Shown in pieces: positions 18,049 to 27,667 of a DNA stretch of 64,000 nt. A model generated the notes under the pieces. It saw only the letters and a list, made by a program, of their open reading frames with translations. It did no database searches and was not told where the DNA came from. The position numbers were made by a program, and so were the translations under genes. Position 1 is the first letter of the stretch, and every line of letters starts with the position of its first letter. Origin of the DNA: Spongiihabitans sp965206355 (GTDB lineage Bacteria; Pseudomonadota; Gammaproteobacteria; Arenicellales; Poriferihabitantaceae). The stretch spans positions 372,001 through 436,000 of the forward strand of contig OZ242212.1 of assembly GCA_965206355.1 (NCBI GenBank). Direction: 5' to 3'.

Positions 18049-19308
18049 TCAAATCTGTTCGACTTTTATCCTGACTATCACCTTATCGGTGCGTTCTTCA
18101 ACAATGAAGCGATAGCCCTGCTCAGTTATAGACTCACCCTGCCCTGGAATATGACCGAGTTGAGTCATTATGAGTCCGCCAATCGTGTAAGAAACTTTGG
18201 TGTTCAGATTGATTTCCAACAGGTCATTGACTTCGGCAACGGATAGGCGCGAATCCAGTAAATAGGTGTTGTCATCAATGGTTTCAAAAATTCTTTTTCG
18301 GCGTGGCAAATACTCCTCAAAATCGTAGCCGACATCAATATCGCCAACCACTTCCTCGACAATATCTTCCATGGTGATTATGCCAATAGCGGATCCATAT
18401 TCATCAACCACCACAGCCATGTGGTCTTCGCGCTGTCGTAATATCGGTAGCAGTTGGTCAATAGTCTGAAATTGCAGAACGTATTGCGCTGGTTTTATGA
18501 CATCATCCATGCTTTTCTGCGCGGTGGATTTGTCCATCATATCCCAAGTGGTCAGTGTAACAATACCGATGATATTGCTGATGTTGCCTTTGTACACGGG
18601 TAAACGGTTATAGCCCTTTCTTCTAACTGTCGCAATGGCTCTTAAAATACCACGGGTATGATTGATAGCAGTAACCTCGGCAATGGGTATCATGGCTTCA
18701 CCGACAGTGGTGTCACTAAAGCGTATAACCCGACGGATTCGCCCCCGATCAAAGGCATCAATTGACGAAGTTCTCTCTGTCATTTCTACCACCGAACGAA
18801 TTTGCTCACGCGTCATGAATAAATTTTGTTCGACTTTGCCGCCGCCCAGCAAGCGCGCAAGTAATCGGGCGAGACGCGAAAAAATAAATACCAGCGGATA
18901 AAATAGGAATGAAAATACTTTCAGTGGGTATATGGCAATCGGTGCTACTGCGTCCGATTTTTGCTGGAAAATACTTTTTGGAACAATTTCACCCAGAATC
19001 AGCAGTATCGGCGTAAACAGCAAAACCGCATATAAATCGCCGTGTGTTCCGAAAAGTTTAACGAACAAAACCGTGACCAGCGTCATCAATGCAACCGTAG
19101 CGATATTGGTGCCCACCAGCGTAGTCCCTAACATCACATCCGGAGTCTTAAACCATTCCAATACCTTTTTGGCACCACCGTTGCCTTGATTGGCTCGGGC
19201 AGTCAGCTTGACCTTATCGGAGTTGACCAGTGCGATTTCCGAGCCGGAGAAAAAGGCTTTCAGCAATAACAGGACAATGATCACGGCGATGAGTGCGAGT
19301 AGCGTCAT
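18049..19308 (-). CDS. CNNM/HlyC-CorC family membrane protein with CBS domains (second gene of pair)
   Basis: Inner-membrane protein of the CorB/CorC/CNNM family, implicated in Mg2+ or Co2+ transport. The order is an N-terminal CNNM membrane domain with hydrophobic helices (residues 1-150) and the typical FFSGSEIALVNSDKV, then paired CBS domains (about 200-320; PVYKGNISNIIG, VVVDEYGSAIGIITMEDIVEE), then a small C-terminal CorC_HlyC domain. The ATG overlaps the stop of the upstream paralogue by 4 bp, so the two are translationally coupled. Confidence 0.85.
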   Translation of the reverse strand: MTLLALIAVIIVLLLLKAFFSGSEIALVNSDKVKLTARANQGNGGAKKVLEWFKTPDVMLGTTLVGTNIATVALMTLVTVLFVKLFGTHGDLYAVLLFTPILLILGEIVPKSIFQQKSDAVAPIAIYPLKVFSFLFYPLVFIFSRLARLLARLLGGGKVEQNLFMTREQIRSVVEMTERTSSIDAFDRGRIRRVIRFSDTTVGEAMIPIAEVTAINHTRGILRAIATVRRKGYNRLPVYKGNISNIIGIVTLTTWDMMDKSTAQKSMDDVIKPAQYVLQFQTIDQLLPILRQREDHMAVVVDEYGSAIGIITMEDIVEEVVGDIDVGYDFEEYLPRRKRIFETIDDNTYLLDSRLSVAEVNDLLEINLNTKVSYTIGGLIMTQLGHIPGQGESITEQGYRFIVEERTDKVIVRIKVEQI

Positions 19309-20813
19309 GTTGTTTTTTCCGCCATATCGTCAGCTTGATTCTCAGGTTGTACAGTTATGGATTCTTCAACGTCTTCTGGAATATCCTCAATGTCCTGCCG
19401 ATCTTGTGCGCGTGGGTCGGGTTCTTCCTGCGCTTTAATAATATCATCAGCACGATCAAAATTTTCTTCGTCAACACCTTTGGCGACTCGTATTCTGGAA
19501 ATTCTGTGATCATCCATTTCCAAAATATGAATCAAAATATCTTCGCTTGTCACCTGATCCCCTTGTCGTGGTAAGCGGTCGAGCAGACGGAAGGCATATC
19601 CGGCGATGGTGGTCATTCTCGGATCTTCAATACCGAAATTGGTCAGATTATTGAAGTCATTTAATTTCATATCGCCGGGCACTTCGTAGATGTTGTAATC
19701 TTTTTCCGCATAAAATTCTGCGGTTGCTTTGGAACCACCACTGATGTCGCCAAAAATAAAATTCAGCACCCCGCGCATGGTGATAAAACCTTCAACACCA
19801 CCAAATTCATTCAGGCAGGCAGCGGCACGTACCTTGTTAAGCTGGAAGAAATCAAACATCTCATCCACCTTTTTAGTCAAGGGCACGACCACTGGAGGAT
19901 GCATAATATTTTCTGCTATCAACTTATATTGATCGACATCATCAAGCACGATACGCAATATATCTTCGGCATGGACAAACCCAACCAAATTATCCCGATG
20001 CGTCTTAAAAACCGGCACCCGAGGATGGCGATAAGAAATAAATTTTTCAATCATTTCCGGAACACTCATTTCCACATTAAGAAATGCCATTTGTGTTCTT
20101 GGTGTCATCACCTCAACAATTTCTGTTTCATTCGCCTCCAGCAAGTTATAAATCAGCGCCCGTTCGGTCGCATCCAATCCACCCTCTTCGGACACCTGTT
20201 CAACCAGAGTCAAAAATTCATCAACCTGTAAAATGTTATCTGCGGTTTTAGTTTCGCCCACCAACAGCGTGGTAATGTGGTCGGCGATGCCGCGAATTGC
20301 CCAGTGGATGGGGGCAATCAATCTTATCCACAGTGCCAGTGGCTCGGCAACGATGCGGGTACTGTATCGAATCGGATTGGATACCGCTATGGTTTTTGGT
20401 GTTACCTCCCCCATGAGCAGCAGCATAGGCACCATGACCAACAGATTGATTATTACCACTTTGTCGGGGCTGTACAGCGATATTAAAATGGATACCATAT
20501 TCGCTGCCGCCGCAATGTTGACTAATTCATTGCCAGCCAGTATAGAAATAATCAACCGCCGCGGTTGATCAAGCAATTCGTGAATGCTTTCAGAGCGTGG
20601 ATTCTGCTCGCGCCGAAGCTGCTGGAGATCCAGTCTGGAGAGAGAAAAAAGAGCCGTTTCAGAACTTGAAAAAAACGCCGAGCAGATCAGCAGGCACAAC
20701 TGTATCCCCAACCGAAATATCATATTCGGCTCGGACAGCATGGCAATGTCGAAGGCGAAATAATCGACCATGAATTGCCCGTACTGATTGAGATAGTGCA
20801 GCAACTGTTGCAT
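19305..20813 (-). CDS. CNNM/HlyC-CorC family membrane protein with CBS domains (first gene of pair)
   Basis: A 502-residue paralogue of the next gene: CNNM membrane domain with the signature FFSSSETALFSLSRLDL, then CBS pair (VPVFKTHRDNLVGFVHAEDI and VRAAACLNEFGGVEGFITM), then a CorC_HlyC domain (about residues 360-440). It ends in an acidic tail rich in Asp and Glu (EEPDPRAQDRQDIEDIPED) that its neighbour lacks. The tandem arrangement suggests the two act together, perhaps as a heteromer. Ion specificity cannot be read from the sequence. Confidence 0.84.
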   Translation of the reverse strand: MQQLLHYLNQYGQFMVDYFAFDIAMLSEPNMIFRLGIQLCLLICSAFFSSSETALFSLSRLDLQQLRREQNPRSESIHELLDQPRRLIISILAGNELVNIAAAANMVSILISLYSPDKVVIINLLVMVPMLLLMGEVTPKTIAVSNPIRYSTRIVAEPLALWIRLIAPIHWAIRGIADHITTLLVGETKTADNILQVDEFLTLVEQVSEEGGLDATERALIYNLLEANETEIVEVMTPRTQMAFLNVEMSVPEMIEKFISYRHPRVPVFKTHRDNLVGFVHAEDILRIVLDDVDQYKLIAENIMHPPVVVPLTKKVDEMFDFFQLNKVRAAACLNEFGGVEGFITMRGVLNFIFGDISGGSKATAEFYAEKDYNIYEVPGDMKLNDFNNLTNFGIEDPRMTTIAGYAFRLLDRLPRQGDQVTSEDILIHILEMDDHRISRIRVAKGVDEENFDRADDIIKAQEEPDPRAQDRQDIEDIPEDVEESITVQPENQADDMAEKTT

Positions 20814-21019
20814 CGGAACTTGGGTTAATTAGAGGGTCGGGAGGGTGTTCACTCATTGAGTAAGTTGTCTGTTAGAAAATACGCAGCAAGATTGAATGGG
20901 CGTTAATATCGCTTAATACGACTTTGATTTCAATAAAAATTTGCGTATATTTTAGTGAACGATTCTGATAATCAGCCAATCGATCTGTTGGTTACGGTTG
21001 GGGTTTAGTGCAATATTAT

Positions 21020-21158
21020 GAGACCTTTGCACGGAAGATGATTTTGTTTTCAGGCAAGGCAAAAACGCACGGAATGAGGGAGTTTATGCTTATAAATGAC
21101 CGAGTGAGTACGTTTTTAACGTAGCATGTAAGTGAAATGGCTTTCGTGCAAAGGTCTC
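21020..21158 (-). mobile_element. MITE copy 2 (short form, 139 bp)
   Basis: Inverted orientation relative to copy 1. Ends are GAGACCTTTGCACG and CGTGCAAAGGTCTC. A perfect 5-bp duplication ATTAT flanks it at 21015-21019 and 21159-21163. It lacks the 23-bp internal segment. It lies in the intergenic region between the CorC-type pair and cysC; nothing else recognisable is in 20814-21270. Confidence 0.93.
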
Positions 21159-21270
21159 ATTATGGAACGGGGAAAGGGGAAAATGGGGAATGAATCCGCA
21201 CACGCCTCCGCGGACGGGGGAGAGTGCTTTCGTTATTGCGGACGATCAAGCATTGTCGTCTGGTCGAAAA

Positions 21271-21891
21271 TCAAGCTACCGAAATCAAGTCTCTGAATTT
21301 CAGCATTTTGATAATCTTATCAACACACTCCTGAATTTTCAGCTCGGCAGTATTGACAGTCAAATCCGCATTTTCTGGTTCTTCGTAAGGTGAAGATATG
21401 CCGGTAAAATCGGCAATCTCGCCTTTGCGTGCCCTTTGGTACAAGCCTTTTACATCACGGTTCTCACACACATCCAACGAGCATTGGCAGTATATTTCCA
21501 GAAAATCATGATCATGTTCAACCATCATTCTGACTCGATGACGATCCACTTGAAACGGTGAAATAAAGGCAGTTAGCGCAATCACGCCTGATTCAATAAA
21601 CAGTTTAGCCATCTGCCCAACTCGGCGGATATTCTCGGTGCGGTCATCTTCCGAAAAACCCAAGTCTCCACACAGTCCATGTCGCACATTATCGCCGTCC
21701 AAAACACAGGTTCGACAGCCGAGCTGATGGAGTTCTTCTTCCGTTGCATGGGCAAGCGTTGACTTGCCGCTACCAGACAGTCCAGTGAACCAGATTATGC
21801 TGCTGCGGTGTCCATTTTGTTTTTCCCGACGAGCGCGGGTTACGGTGGCTTGATGCCAAACCACATTGGAGGATTTGTTTTCTGCATCAGA
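21271..21891 (-). CDS. cysC: Adenylyl-sulfate (APS) kinase
   Basis: Phosphorylates adenosine 5'-phosphosulfate to PAPS. The start at 21891 (MSDAENKSSNVVWH) aligns with the E. coli N-terminus; the frame is open to 21927. The P-loop is FTGLSGSGKSTLA. DGDNVRHGLCGDLGFSEDDR and ENIRRVGQMAKLF follow, then TAFISPFQ and DVKGLYQRARKGEI, all diagnostic of CysC. No sulfurylase genes are adjacent; the gene stands alone between two MITE copies. In a sulfur oxidiser it would serve assimilation or sulfation rather than energy metabolism. Confidence 0.94.
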   Translation of the reverse strand, partial: SDAENKSSNVVWHQATVTRARREKQNGHRSSIIWFTGLSGSGKSTLAHATEEELHQLGCRTCVLDGDNVRHGLCGDLGFSEDDRTENIRRVGQMAKLFIESGVIALTAFISPFQVDRHRVRMMVEHDHDFLEIYCQCSLDVCENRDVKGLYQRARKGEIADFTGISSPYEEPENADLTVNTAELKIQECVDKIIKMLKFRDLISVA

Positions 21892-22023
21892 CATAATTGC
21901 GATAATCAAAAATAAACGGGCGCACATTTTGCCATAAAAACCATTCTCTGTCCTGTTTATAACAGATTTTAATAGCGGGACAGGTCGATAGTTCGACCGC
22001 TACAACAATGCTGGAGAAGTTAC

Positions 22024-22155
22024 CTACATTTGTCTGGAAATTGAGCGTTGCCATGAACGCTCAAATATCAGGCTATCGTTTTTATAGGCTTTCAGATGGA
22101 CGTTGGCATAAAATAATAGTTGATCGCGCCACGTCTCCGTGTTGGTTTCGGTCAT
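22024..22155 (-). pseudogene. Possible C-terminal remnant of a CocE/NonD-type hydrolase
   Basis: A 43-codon frame starting at 22155 reads TWRDQLLFYANVHLKAYKND then SLIFERSWQRSISRQM. This pattern resembles the C-terminal beta-sandwich end of S15/CocE-type hydrolases, which typically finish with a W..xIPRD-like motif. No N-terminal part is present, and MITE copy 3 begins 14 bp upstream. The resemblance is by eye only and weak; it could also be chance coding. Confidence 0.25.
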
Positions 22156-22168
22156 GGTCTTCCATAAT

Positions 22169-22330
22169 GAGACCTTTGCACGAAAGCCATTTCATCTGCA
22201 TGCTGCGTCGCCTAAAAGCGCCTACTGTTGGTAAAATCGGTCTCAATCGGTCATTTATAAGCATAAACTCCCTCATTCCGTGCGTTTTTGCCTTGCCTAC
22301 AAGCGAAATCATCTTCCGTGCAAAGGCCTC
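22169..22330 (+). mobile_element. MITE copy 3 (long form, 162 bp)
   Basis: Ends GAGACCTTTGCACG and CGTGCAAAGGCCTC (one mismatch). Perfect 5-bp duplication ATAAT at 22164-22168 and 22331-22335. It contains the 23-bp long-form segment and lies about 100 bp upstream of the groES promoter. Confidence 0.93.
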
Positions 22331-22423
22331 ATAATATGATCAAAAGTATTGCCGAAACGACGATCAGATTGGAAATTTCGGATAATTTTTAGTGATTATT
22401 CAAAAAAATCAGCGTTTCCCCTA

Positions 22424-22451
22424 TTGATTTTTTTTATTATAACATTATTAT
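22424..22451 (+). promoter_or_regulatory. Putative sigma70-type promoter of groESL
   Basis: TTGATT at 22424-22429 and TATTAT at 22446-22451 are spaced by 16 bp. The -10 touches the CIRCE operator, where a bound repressor would block transcription. I did not find a convincing sigma32 site (CTTGAA plus CCCCAT). The position relative to the operator is what supports the call. Confidence 0.45.
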
Positions 22452-22477
22452 TGGCACTCACTAACGACGAGTGCTAA
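22451..22477 (+). promoter_or_regulatory. CIRCE operator (HrcA binding site)
   Basis: TTGGCACTC, 9-bp spacer, then GAGTGCTAA. This differs at one base from the consensus TTAGCACTC-N9-GAGTGCTAA. It sits about 90 bp upstream of groES. The cognate repressor gene hrcA is in this window at 29184-30245, so the regulatory pair is complete. Confidence 0.93.
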
Positions 22478-22566
22478 CAAAAGGCGTATAGTGAGTAAAT
22501 TAGGCCTGTTGAAAACGCTCGATACTGTTTTTTTATTTCAATTATTTTTTTAGGAGAAACTAGCGT

Positions 22567-22857
22567 ATGAATATCCGTCCGCTTCATGATCGTGTCGTCG
22601 TACGAAGAGTCGAAGACGAACGAACGAGTCCAGGTGGTATTGTCATTCCTGATTCCGCAACCGAAAAACCGATGCAAGGTGAGGTTCTGGCAATCGGTAA
22701 CGGTAAAGTGCTTGATAACGGCGAACAACGAGGTCTCGACGTTAAAGTTGGCGACAAAGTGCTGTTTGGAAAATATTCCGGCACCGAAGTCAAAGTTGAA
22801 GGTGAAGAAGTGCTGGTGATGCGTGAAGACGACATCATGGGCGTTATCGAAAGCTAA
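22567..22857 (+). CDS. groES: Co-chaperonin GroES
   Basis: Heptameric lid of the GroEL folding chamber. The 96-residue protein has the N-terminal MNIRPLHDRVVVRR. The mobile loop is ERTSPGGIVIPDSA (about residues 20-33). The C-terminal GEEVLVMREDDIMGVIE is typical. A good Shine-Dalgarno AGGAG lies just upstream. It is the first gene of the groESL operon, 39 bp before groEL, and is controlled by the CIRCE operator. Confidence 0.98.
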   Translation: MNIRPLHDRVVVRRVEDERTSPGGIVIPDSATEKPMQGEVLAIGNGKVLDNGEQRGLDVKVGDKVLFGKYSGTEVKVEGEEVLVMREDDIMGVIES

Positions 22858-22896
22858 TTTATTTACGAACACATACAAACTTGAGGACATATTAAG

Positions 22897-24549
22897 ATGG
22901 CTGCTAAAGAAGTCGTATTTGGCGAAAATGCACGGGCACGCATGCTTAGAGGTGTTAATACTCTGGCTGATGCCGTAAAAATCACTCTCGGCCCCAAAGG
23001 TCGAAATGTTGTACTGGATAAGTCATTTGGCGCACCCACCGTTACTAAAGACGGTGTTTCTGTTGCCAAAGAAATCGAATTAAAAGATAAGCTCGAAAAC
23101 ATGGGTGCGCAGATGGTTAAAGAAGTGGCTTCTAAGACTTCTGACGTTGCTGGCGACGGCACCACCACCGCAACCGTACTGGCGCAATGTATCGTTCGCG
23201 AAGGTATGAAAGCCGTGGCGGCGGGCATGAACCCGATGGATCTGAAACGCGGTATTGATCAAGCAGTTGCGGTCGCTGTTACCGATCTGCAAAAGCTGTC
23301 TAAACCTTGTACTGACCATAAAGAAATCGCTCAGGTTGGTACTGTCTCTGCCAATGCAGACAGCAGTGTCGGTGATATCATTGCACAGTCAATGGAAAAA
23401 GTCGGCAAAGAAGGTGTCATTACTGTTGAAGAAGGTAATACACTGGACAATGAATTGGAAGTGGTCGAAGGTATGCAGTTTGATCGTGGCTACCTGTCTC
23501 CTTACTTCATCAACAATCAGGACAGTATGTCGGTTGAGCTTGAATCGCCTTACATTCTCATCTACGACAAAAAGATTTCAAACATCCGTGACTTGCTACC
23601 CATTCTGGAAAATGTCGCAAAATCAAGCCGCCCATTGATGGTTATTGCCGAAGATGTGGATGGTGAAGCATTGGCTACTCTGGTGGTCAACAACATTCGT
23701 GGCATCGTTAAAGTGTGTGCCGTTAAAGCACCAGGTTTTGGTGATCGGCGCAAATCTATGCTTCAGGATATTGCGATTCTTACCGGTGGTCAGGTGATTT
23801 CAGAGGAAGTCGGCATGAGCCTCGAAGGCACTACTTTAGAGGATTTGGGTGAAGCCAAGCGGGTGCAGGTCAGCAAAGAAAACACCACCATTATTGATGG
23901 TGCTGGCAGTTCAAACGACATTGAAGGTAGAGTGAATCAAATTCGCGCTCAAATCGAAGAGGCCACTTCAGATTACGATAAAGAAAAAATGCAGGAACGG
24001 GTTGCCAAACTCGCTGGTGGTGTTGCCGTAATCAAAGTCGGTGCTGCGACTGAAATTGAGATGAAAGAGAAGAAAGCACGGGTTGAAGATGCCCTGCATT
24101 CGACTCGCGCTGCCGTTGAAGAAGGTGTTGTACCGGGTGGTGGCACCGCTCTGGTTCGTTGTGTTGGTGCTGTCTCCCAGGTCAAAGGTATCAATCAGGA
24201 TCAGGAGTTAGGTATCAAAATCGTAGTACGATCTCTTGAAGAACCGTTTCGTCAAATCGTATGCAATGCGGGTGAAGATGCCTCTGTCGTTTTGAACGAT
24301 GTTGTCAACAACAAAGGCAACTACGGCTATAACGCCAGCACCAGTAAATTCGGCGACATGATCGAAATGGGTATTCTTGATCCAACTAAAGTAACCCGAA
24401 CGGCACTCCAAAATGCCGGCTCAATTGCGGGATTGCTCATCACCACTGAGGCAATGATTGCAGAAATCCCTAAAGAAGAAACTGCCCCGCCGATGCCAGA
24501 TATGGGCGGCGGTATGGGTGGTATGGGCGGTATGGGCGGAATGATGTAA
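22897..24549 (+). CDS. groEL: Chaperonin GroEL
   Basis: Large ATP-driven chaperonin subunit. The 550-residue protein begins AAKEVVFGENARARMLRGVN. It has the ATP-binding block LGPKGRNVVLDKSFGAP and GDGTTTATVLAQ. VVPGGGTALVR and the C-terminal flexible tail of GGM repeats (ending GGMGGMGGMM) are typical. A Shine-Dalgarno GAGGA precedes it. Transcription probably ends at the hairpin just downstream. Confidence 0.98.
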   Translation: MAAKEVVFGENARARMLRGVNTLADAVKITLGPKGRNVVLDKSFGAPTVTKDGVSVAKEIELKDKLENMGAQMVKEVASKTSDVAGDGTTTATVLAQCIVREGMKAVAAGMNPMDLKRGIDQAVAVAVTDLQKLSKPCTDHKEIAQVGTVSANADSSVGDIIAQSMEKVGKEGVITVEEGNTLDNELEVVEGMQFDRGYLSPYFINNQDSMSVELESPYILIYDKKISNIRDLLPILENVAKSSRPLMVIAEDVDGEALATLVVNNIRGIVKVCAVKAPGFGDRRKSMLQDIAILTGGQVISEEVGMSLEGTTLEDLGEAKRVQVSKENTTIIDGAGSSNDIEGRVNQIRAQIEEATSDYDKEKMQERVAKLAGGVAVIKVGAATEIEMKEKKARVEDALHSTRAAVEEGVVPGGGTALVRCVGAVSQVKGINQDQELGIKIVVRSLEEPFRQIVCNAGEDASVVLNDVVNNKGNYGYNASTSKFGDMIEMGILDPTKVTRTALQNAGSIAGLLITTEAMIAEIPKEETAPPMPDMGGGMGGMGGMGGMM

Positions 24550-24570
24550 CTCTCCGTTCAAAAGCACTAA

Positions 24571-24598
24571 AAAAGGCTCCTTAAGGAGCCTTTTTTTT
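24571..24598 (+). terminator. Rho-independent terminator of groESL
   Basis: AAGGCTCC, loop TTAA, GGAGCCTT, followed by a run of T, starting 21 bp after the groEL stop. The A-rich left side makes it usable in both directions. MITE copy 4 is inserted just after the T-run. Confidence 0.93.
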
Positions 24599-24603
24599 AC
24601 ATG

Positions 24604-24765
24604 GAGATCTTTGCACGGAAGATGATTTCGCTTTCAGGCAAGGCAAAAACGCACGGAATGAGGGAGTTTATGCTTATAAATGACCGATTGAGTACGTTTT
24701 TACCAACAGTAGGCACTTTTAGGCGACGCAACATACAGGTGAAATGGCTTTCGTGCAAAGGTCTC
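24604..24765 (-). mobile_element. MITE copy 4 (long form, 162 bp)
   Basis: Left end GAGATCTTTGCACG (one mismatch), right end CGTGCAAAGGTCTC. Perfect 5-bp duplication ACATG at 24599-24603 and 24766-24770, the least AT-rich target of the ten apart from TGAGA and AGTGT. It is inserted directly behind the groESL terminator. Confidence 0.93.
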
Positions 24766-25185
24766 ACATGGATGTAATGGCAAATAATTGCTCCCGCATT
24801 ATTTGCACTTCCACCATCCGTGGTGGTCGTATGCCCACGGGTGCAGGATGCACCTCTGATTGTTCTATGATTTTTAGAAAATGTGAATATTTCATCATTT
24901 ATAACTCTGCTAAAAGTTATGGAGAGCAATAACTGGCAGCAAAACTCATCTTTTTATGAAATTTTTCACGTTTCCTAAAACAGACTCCCAGTTATAGCAA
25001 TGCCATAAAGGAAATGCAGACACCCTCAAAATATCTGGCAGTTATACGCTGTGCCGACTCTCGTCAGAGGATTACAGTGATTTCGAGCCTAATCGCTACC
25101 ACTAAAACAACCATTACTGTCACCTGCTACGCGACTTGTGCTATGATGAGTTATTGTTTATGGATGATTGATAAGGACTTAACTC
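24766..25185. other. Intergenic region upstream of comEC
   Basis: About 420 bp with no credible gene on either strand. TATGAT at 25142-25147 could be a -10 for comEC, but no good -35 is visible. AAGGA lies about 8 bp before the GTG start of comEC and is a plausible ribosome-binding site. Confidence 0.5.
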
Positions 25186-27594
25186 GTGGCAAAACGGATG
25201 CCAGCCTCACTATATTTGCTTGTCTTTTGCAGTGGCGTAATCTGCCATCGCTTTTTTGATGCGTTAATTCCATTAGGGCTCACTGTTGCTCTGCTTGTTG
25301 CTACCATGCTGCTGTGTGTTGTGGTGGCGTATTGGAAAAATTTTACGCGATTGCTATTGGTGTTTTTCTTGGGTGTCGTCTGGGCCAATTTCACGGCGAC
25401 AAATTTGCTAAATGCAACCATTGAACCTGCGCTAGAGATGCAAGATGTGGTGGTTCGCGGGAAAATAGTCGGTATCCCATTGCAAACTCCGCGCTATTCA
25501 CGATTTGATTTTATGGTTGACTCGCTGATCTGGAAAGGAAAACTCCGCAATGCGCCGGTTAAGATAAGATTAAAAGCCTACCACAATATTGATGTTTTCA
25601 AAGCGAATCAGCTCTGGCAGTTGACAGTACGCCTGAAGCGGGCGCATGGTTATCAGAATCCGGGGGGTCGATTTAACTACGAAACCTATTTATTTGAAAG
25701 ACGAATCCGAGCCACTGGCTATGTGCGTCATGAAGCATCCAATCGCTTAATCAGCCACAATCTCAATGCGTATTCTATTTCAAAATTCAGGGAGCGCATC
25801 AGCACATTTATCCGGAGCAAATTCGCAGATAACCCCCACCACGGCATATTGAGCGCACTTATCGTTGGCGTGCGAGGAGCGATGAGTGATGCTGATTGGC
25901 ACGTCTTGCAAAAAACAGGAACCATCCATCTGGTCGCCATTTCCGGGCTGCATATCGGTTTAGTTTCGGGGCTAACCATGTGGTTGGTAGCAAGAGTTTG
26001 GCGATTAAGCGGGCAACTGCAAACCCAAATACCAGCGCAAACTGTTGCGGTGATTGCAGGATTGGTCGCGGGATTGGGTTATGCCTTGCTGGCAGGAATG
26101 ACGATACCGACCCAGCGTGCGGTGGTGATGTTGTCGGTGGTAGCAATCTCGATGTTGTTAAAAAGAAGAGCGGTATCGTTTGAGTTGTTGCTACTGACAC
26201 TCGCGGCAGTTTTGCTGGTTGATCCATTAACCCCGCTGGCATCTGGATTCTGGTTGTCTTTCGGTGCGGTGGCTGTGATTATTTGCTGCATCACAAAACT
26301 TAATATCAAATCCAGCAAACACACCCACTGCAGAAATCGCATTGCCCTTGCCGATAAAGCCAAAGGATGGTTGTCTATCCAGCTGAGTTTGAGTTTTGCC
26401 ATGGCACCACTGTTATTGTTGTTATTTCATCAGGTATCGTTAATCGCGCCGTTTGCCAATCTGGTGGCGATTCCCGTTATTGGCTGTGTCGTCGTGCCGG
26501 TGGCATTGTTCGGTTTGTGCCTGTTTGCTTTGGGGTTTCCCGAGTGGGCCTGGTTGGTATTTGAATATGTGCTCATTGTTATCGGGTATCTGTGGTCGAT
26601 TTTACAATACCTTGCTGATATTAACGGCTCAACCTGGCAACCACCATCTATGCCCTTGTCGGTATTGATGCTTGCCATGGTCGGTGTCGTCTTGTTATTT
26701 TTTCGCCCGCCGTTTCCGGCAAGGTGTAGCGCAATTTTATGGTTTTTACCGTTGTTTTTTTACCAGCCTGAAAAGCCGAATTACGGTGCGTTCAAATACA
26801 CTATGCTTGAAGTCGGGCATGGTTTAGCCAGCATCGTGGAAACCCAACAGCATACGCTGGTTTACGATACCGGACCGAGATTTAAGGGTGGACTGGATAC
26901 GGGTAAAACTGTCGTTGTGCCCTATCTGAAATCGCGTGGTATCGACAAGATTGATACGTTGATAATCAGTCATCAACACCGCGATCATTCTGGGGGTTAC
27001 CCCGCCATTAACAACGAGTTTAATATAGCGCATTTGTTGGCTGGTGTACCTGACAAAATACCCGATACAACGCCTGACAAAACACCTGATAAAACGGGTA
27101 GCCGACCACTAACCGCAGAAAAATGTTGGGGTGGACAGCAATGGCTCTGGGATGGAGTGCTTTTTGAAATACTGTGGCCACTGAGCAATGACTTTGCAAA
27201 AGGCAATAATGCGTCATGTGTACTCAGAATCAGCTCCAAATTCGGCTCTATGCTTTTGACTGGCGATATAGAAAGCCCGGCAGAAAAAATACTGGTAGCC
27301 AGATACGGCGAGCGGCTCGGTGCCGATATTCTGCAAGTGCCACATCAAGGTAGCAAAACCTCATCAACCACGCTATTTTTGCATCAGGTGAAGCCGAAGT
27401 TAGCCCTGTTAAGTAGCGGATACCTGAACCGATTCGGTCACCCCCATCAAGTCATTTCGCAAAGATATACGACACGAAAAATCCCCTTACTCAATACCGC
27501 CTACACGGGTGCGCTGACTATAAATTTCGATTATGCTCAACAACAGATCAGGCATCGCGACCTGTTGAACGGATACTGGTTTGATGTGAAATAA
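25186..27594 (+). CDS. comEC: ComEC/Rec2 family DNA uptake channel protein
   Basis: Inner-membrane channel for single-stranded DNA import during natural transformation. Start is GTG at 25186. Order: N-terminal helices and OB-fold-like DUF4131 region (residues 1-190), multi-pass competence domain (about 200-510, with VAISGLHIGLVSGLTMWLVA), and a C-terminal metallo-beta-lactamase domain with metal motif SHQHRDHSGG and later ILQVPHQGSKTSS. The 802 residues are full length. A short tandem TPDK repeat (about residues 625-640) lies in a loop of the hydrolase domain. comF is also in this window. Confidence 0.92.
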   Translation: MAKRMPASLYLLVFCSGVICHRFFDALIPLGLTVALLVATMLLCVVVAYWKNFTRLLLVFFLGVVWANFTATNLLNATIEPALEMQDVVVRGKIVGIPLQTPRYSRFDFMVDSLIWKGKLRNAPVKIRLKAYHNIDVFKANQLWQLTVRLKRAHGYQNPGGRFNYETYLFERRIRATGYVRHEASNRLISHNLNAYSISKFRERISTFIRSKFADNPHHGILSALIVGVRGAMSDADWHVLQKTGTIHLVAISGLHIGLVSGLTMWLVARVWRLSGQLQTQIPAQTVAVIAGLVAGLGYALLAGMTIPTQRAVVMLSVVAISMLLKRRAVSFELLLLTLAAVLLVDPLTPLASGFWLSFGAVAVIICCITKLNIKSSKHTHCRNRIALADKAKGWLSIQLSLSFAMAPLLLLLFHQVSLIAPFANLVAIPVIGCVVVPVALFGLCLFALGFPEWAWLVFEYVLIVIGYLWSILQYLADINGSTWQPPSMPLSVLMLAMVGVVLLFFRPPFPARCSAILWFLPLFFYQPEKPNYGAFKYTMLEVGHGLASIVETQQHTLVYDTGPRFKGGLDTGKTVVVPYLKSRGIDKIDTLIISHQHRDHSGGYPAINNEFNIAHLLAGVPDKIPDTTPDKTPDKTGSRPLTAEKCWGGQQWLWDGVLFEILWPLSNDFAKGNNASCVLRISSKFGSMLLTGDIESPAEKILVARYGERLGADILQVPHQGSKTSSTTLFLHQVKPKLALLSSGYLNRFGHPHQVISQRYTTRKIPLLNTAYTGALTINFDYAQQQIRHRDLLNGYWFDVK

Positions 27595-27667
27595 TGTGGT
27601 TGTGCAGATTGCCCTTGTCAAGGCAGGGTTTGCTGGCGATTATGGTTAGCTTCGGTGGTTGTGTTTT

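Noticed and set aside
25014..25259. Small plus-strand frame before comEC
   Set aside because: It overlaps the comEC start in another frame and shows no coding features.
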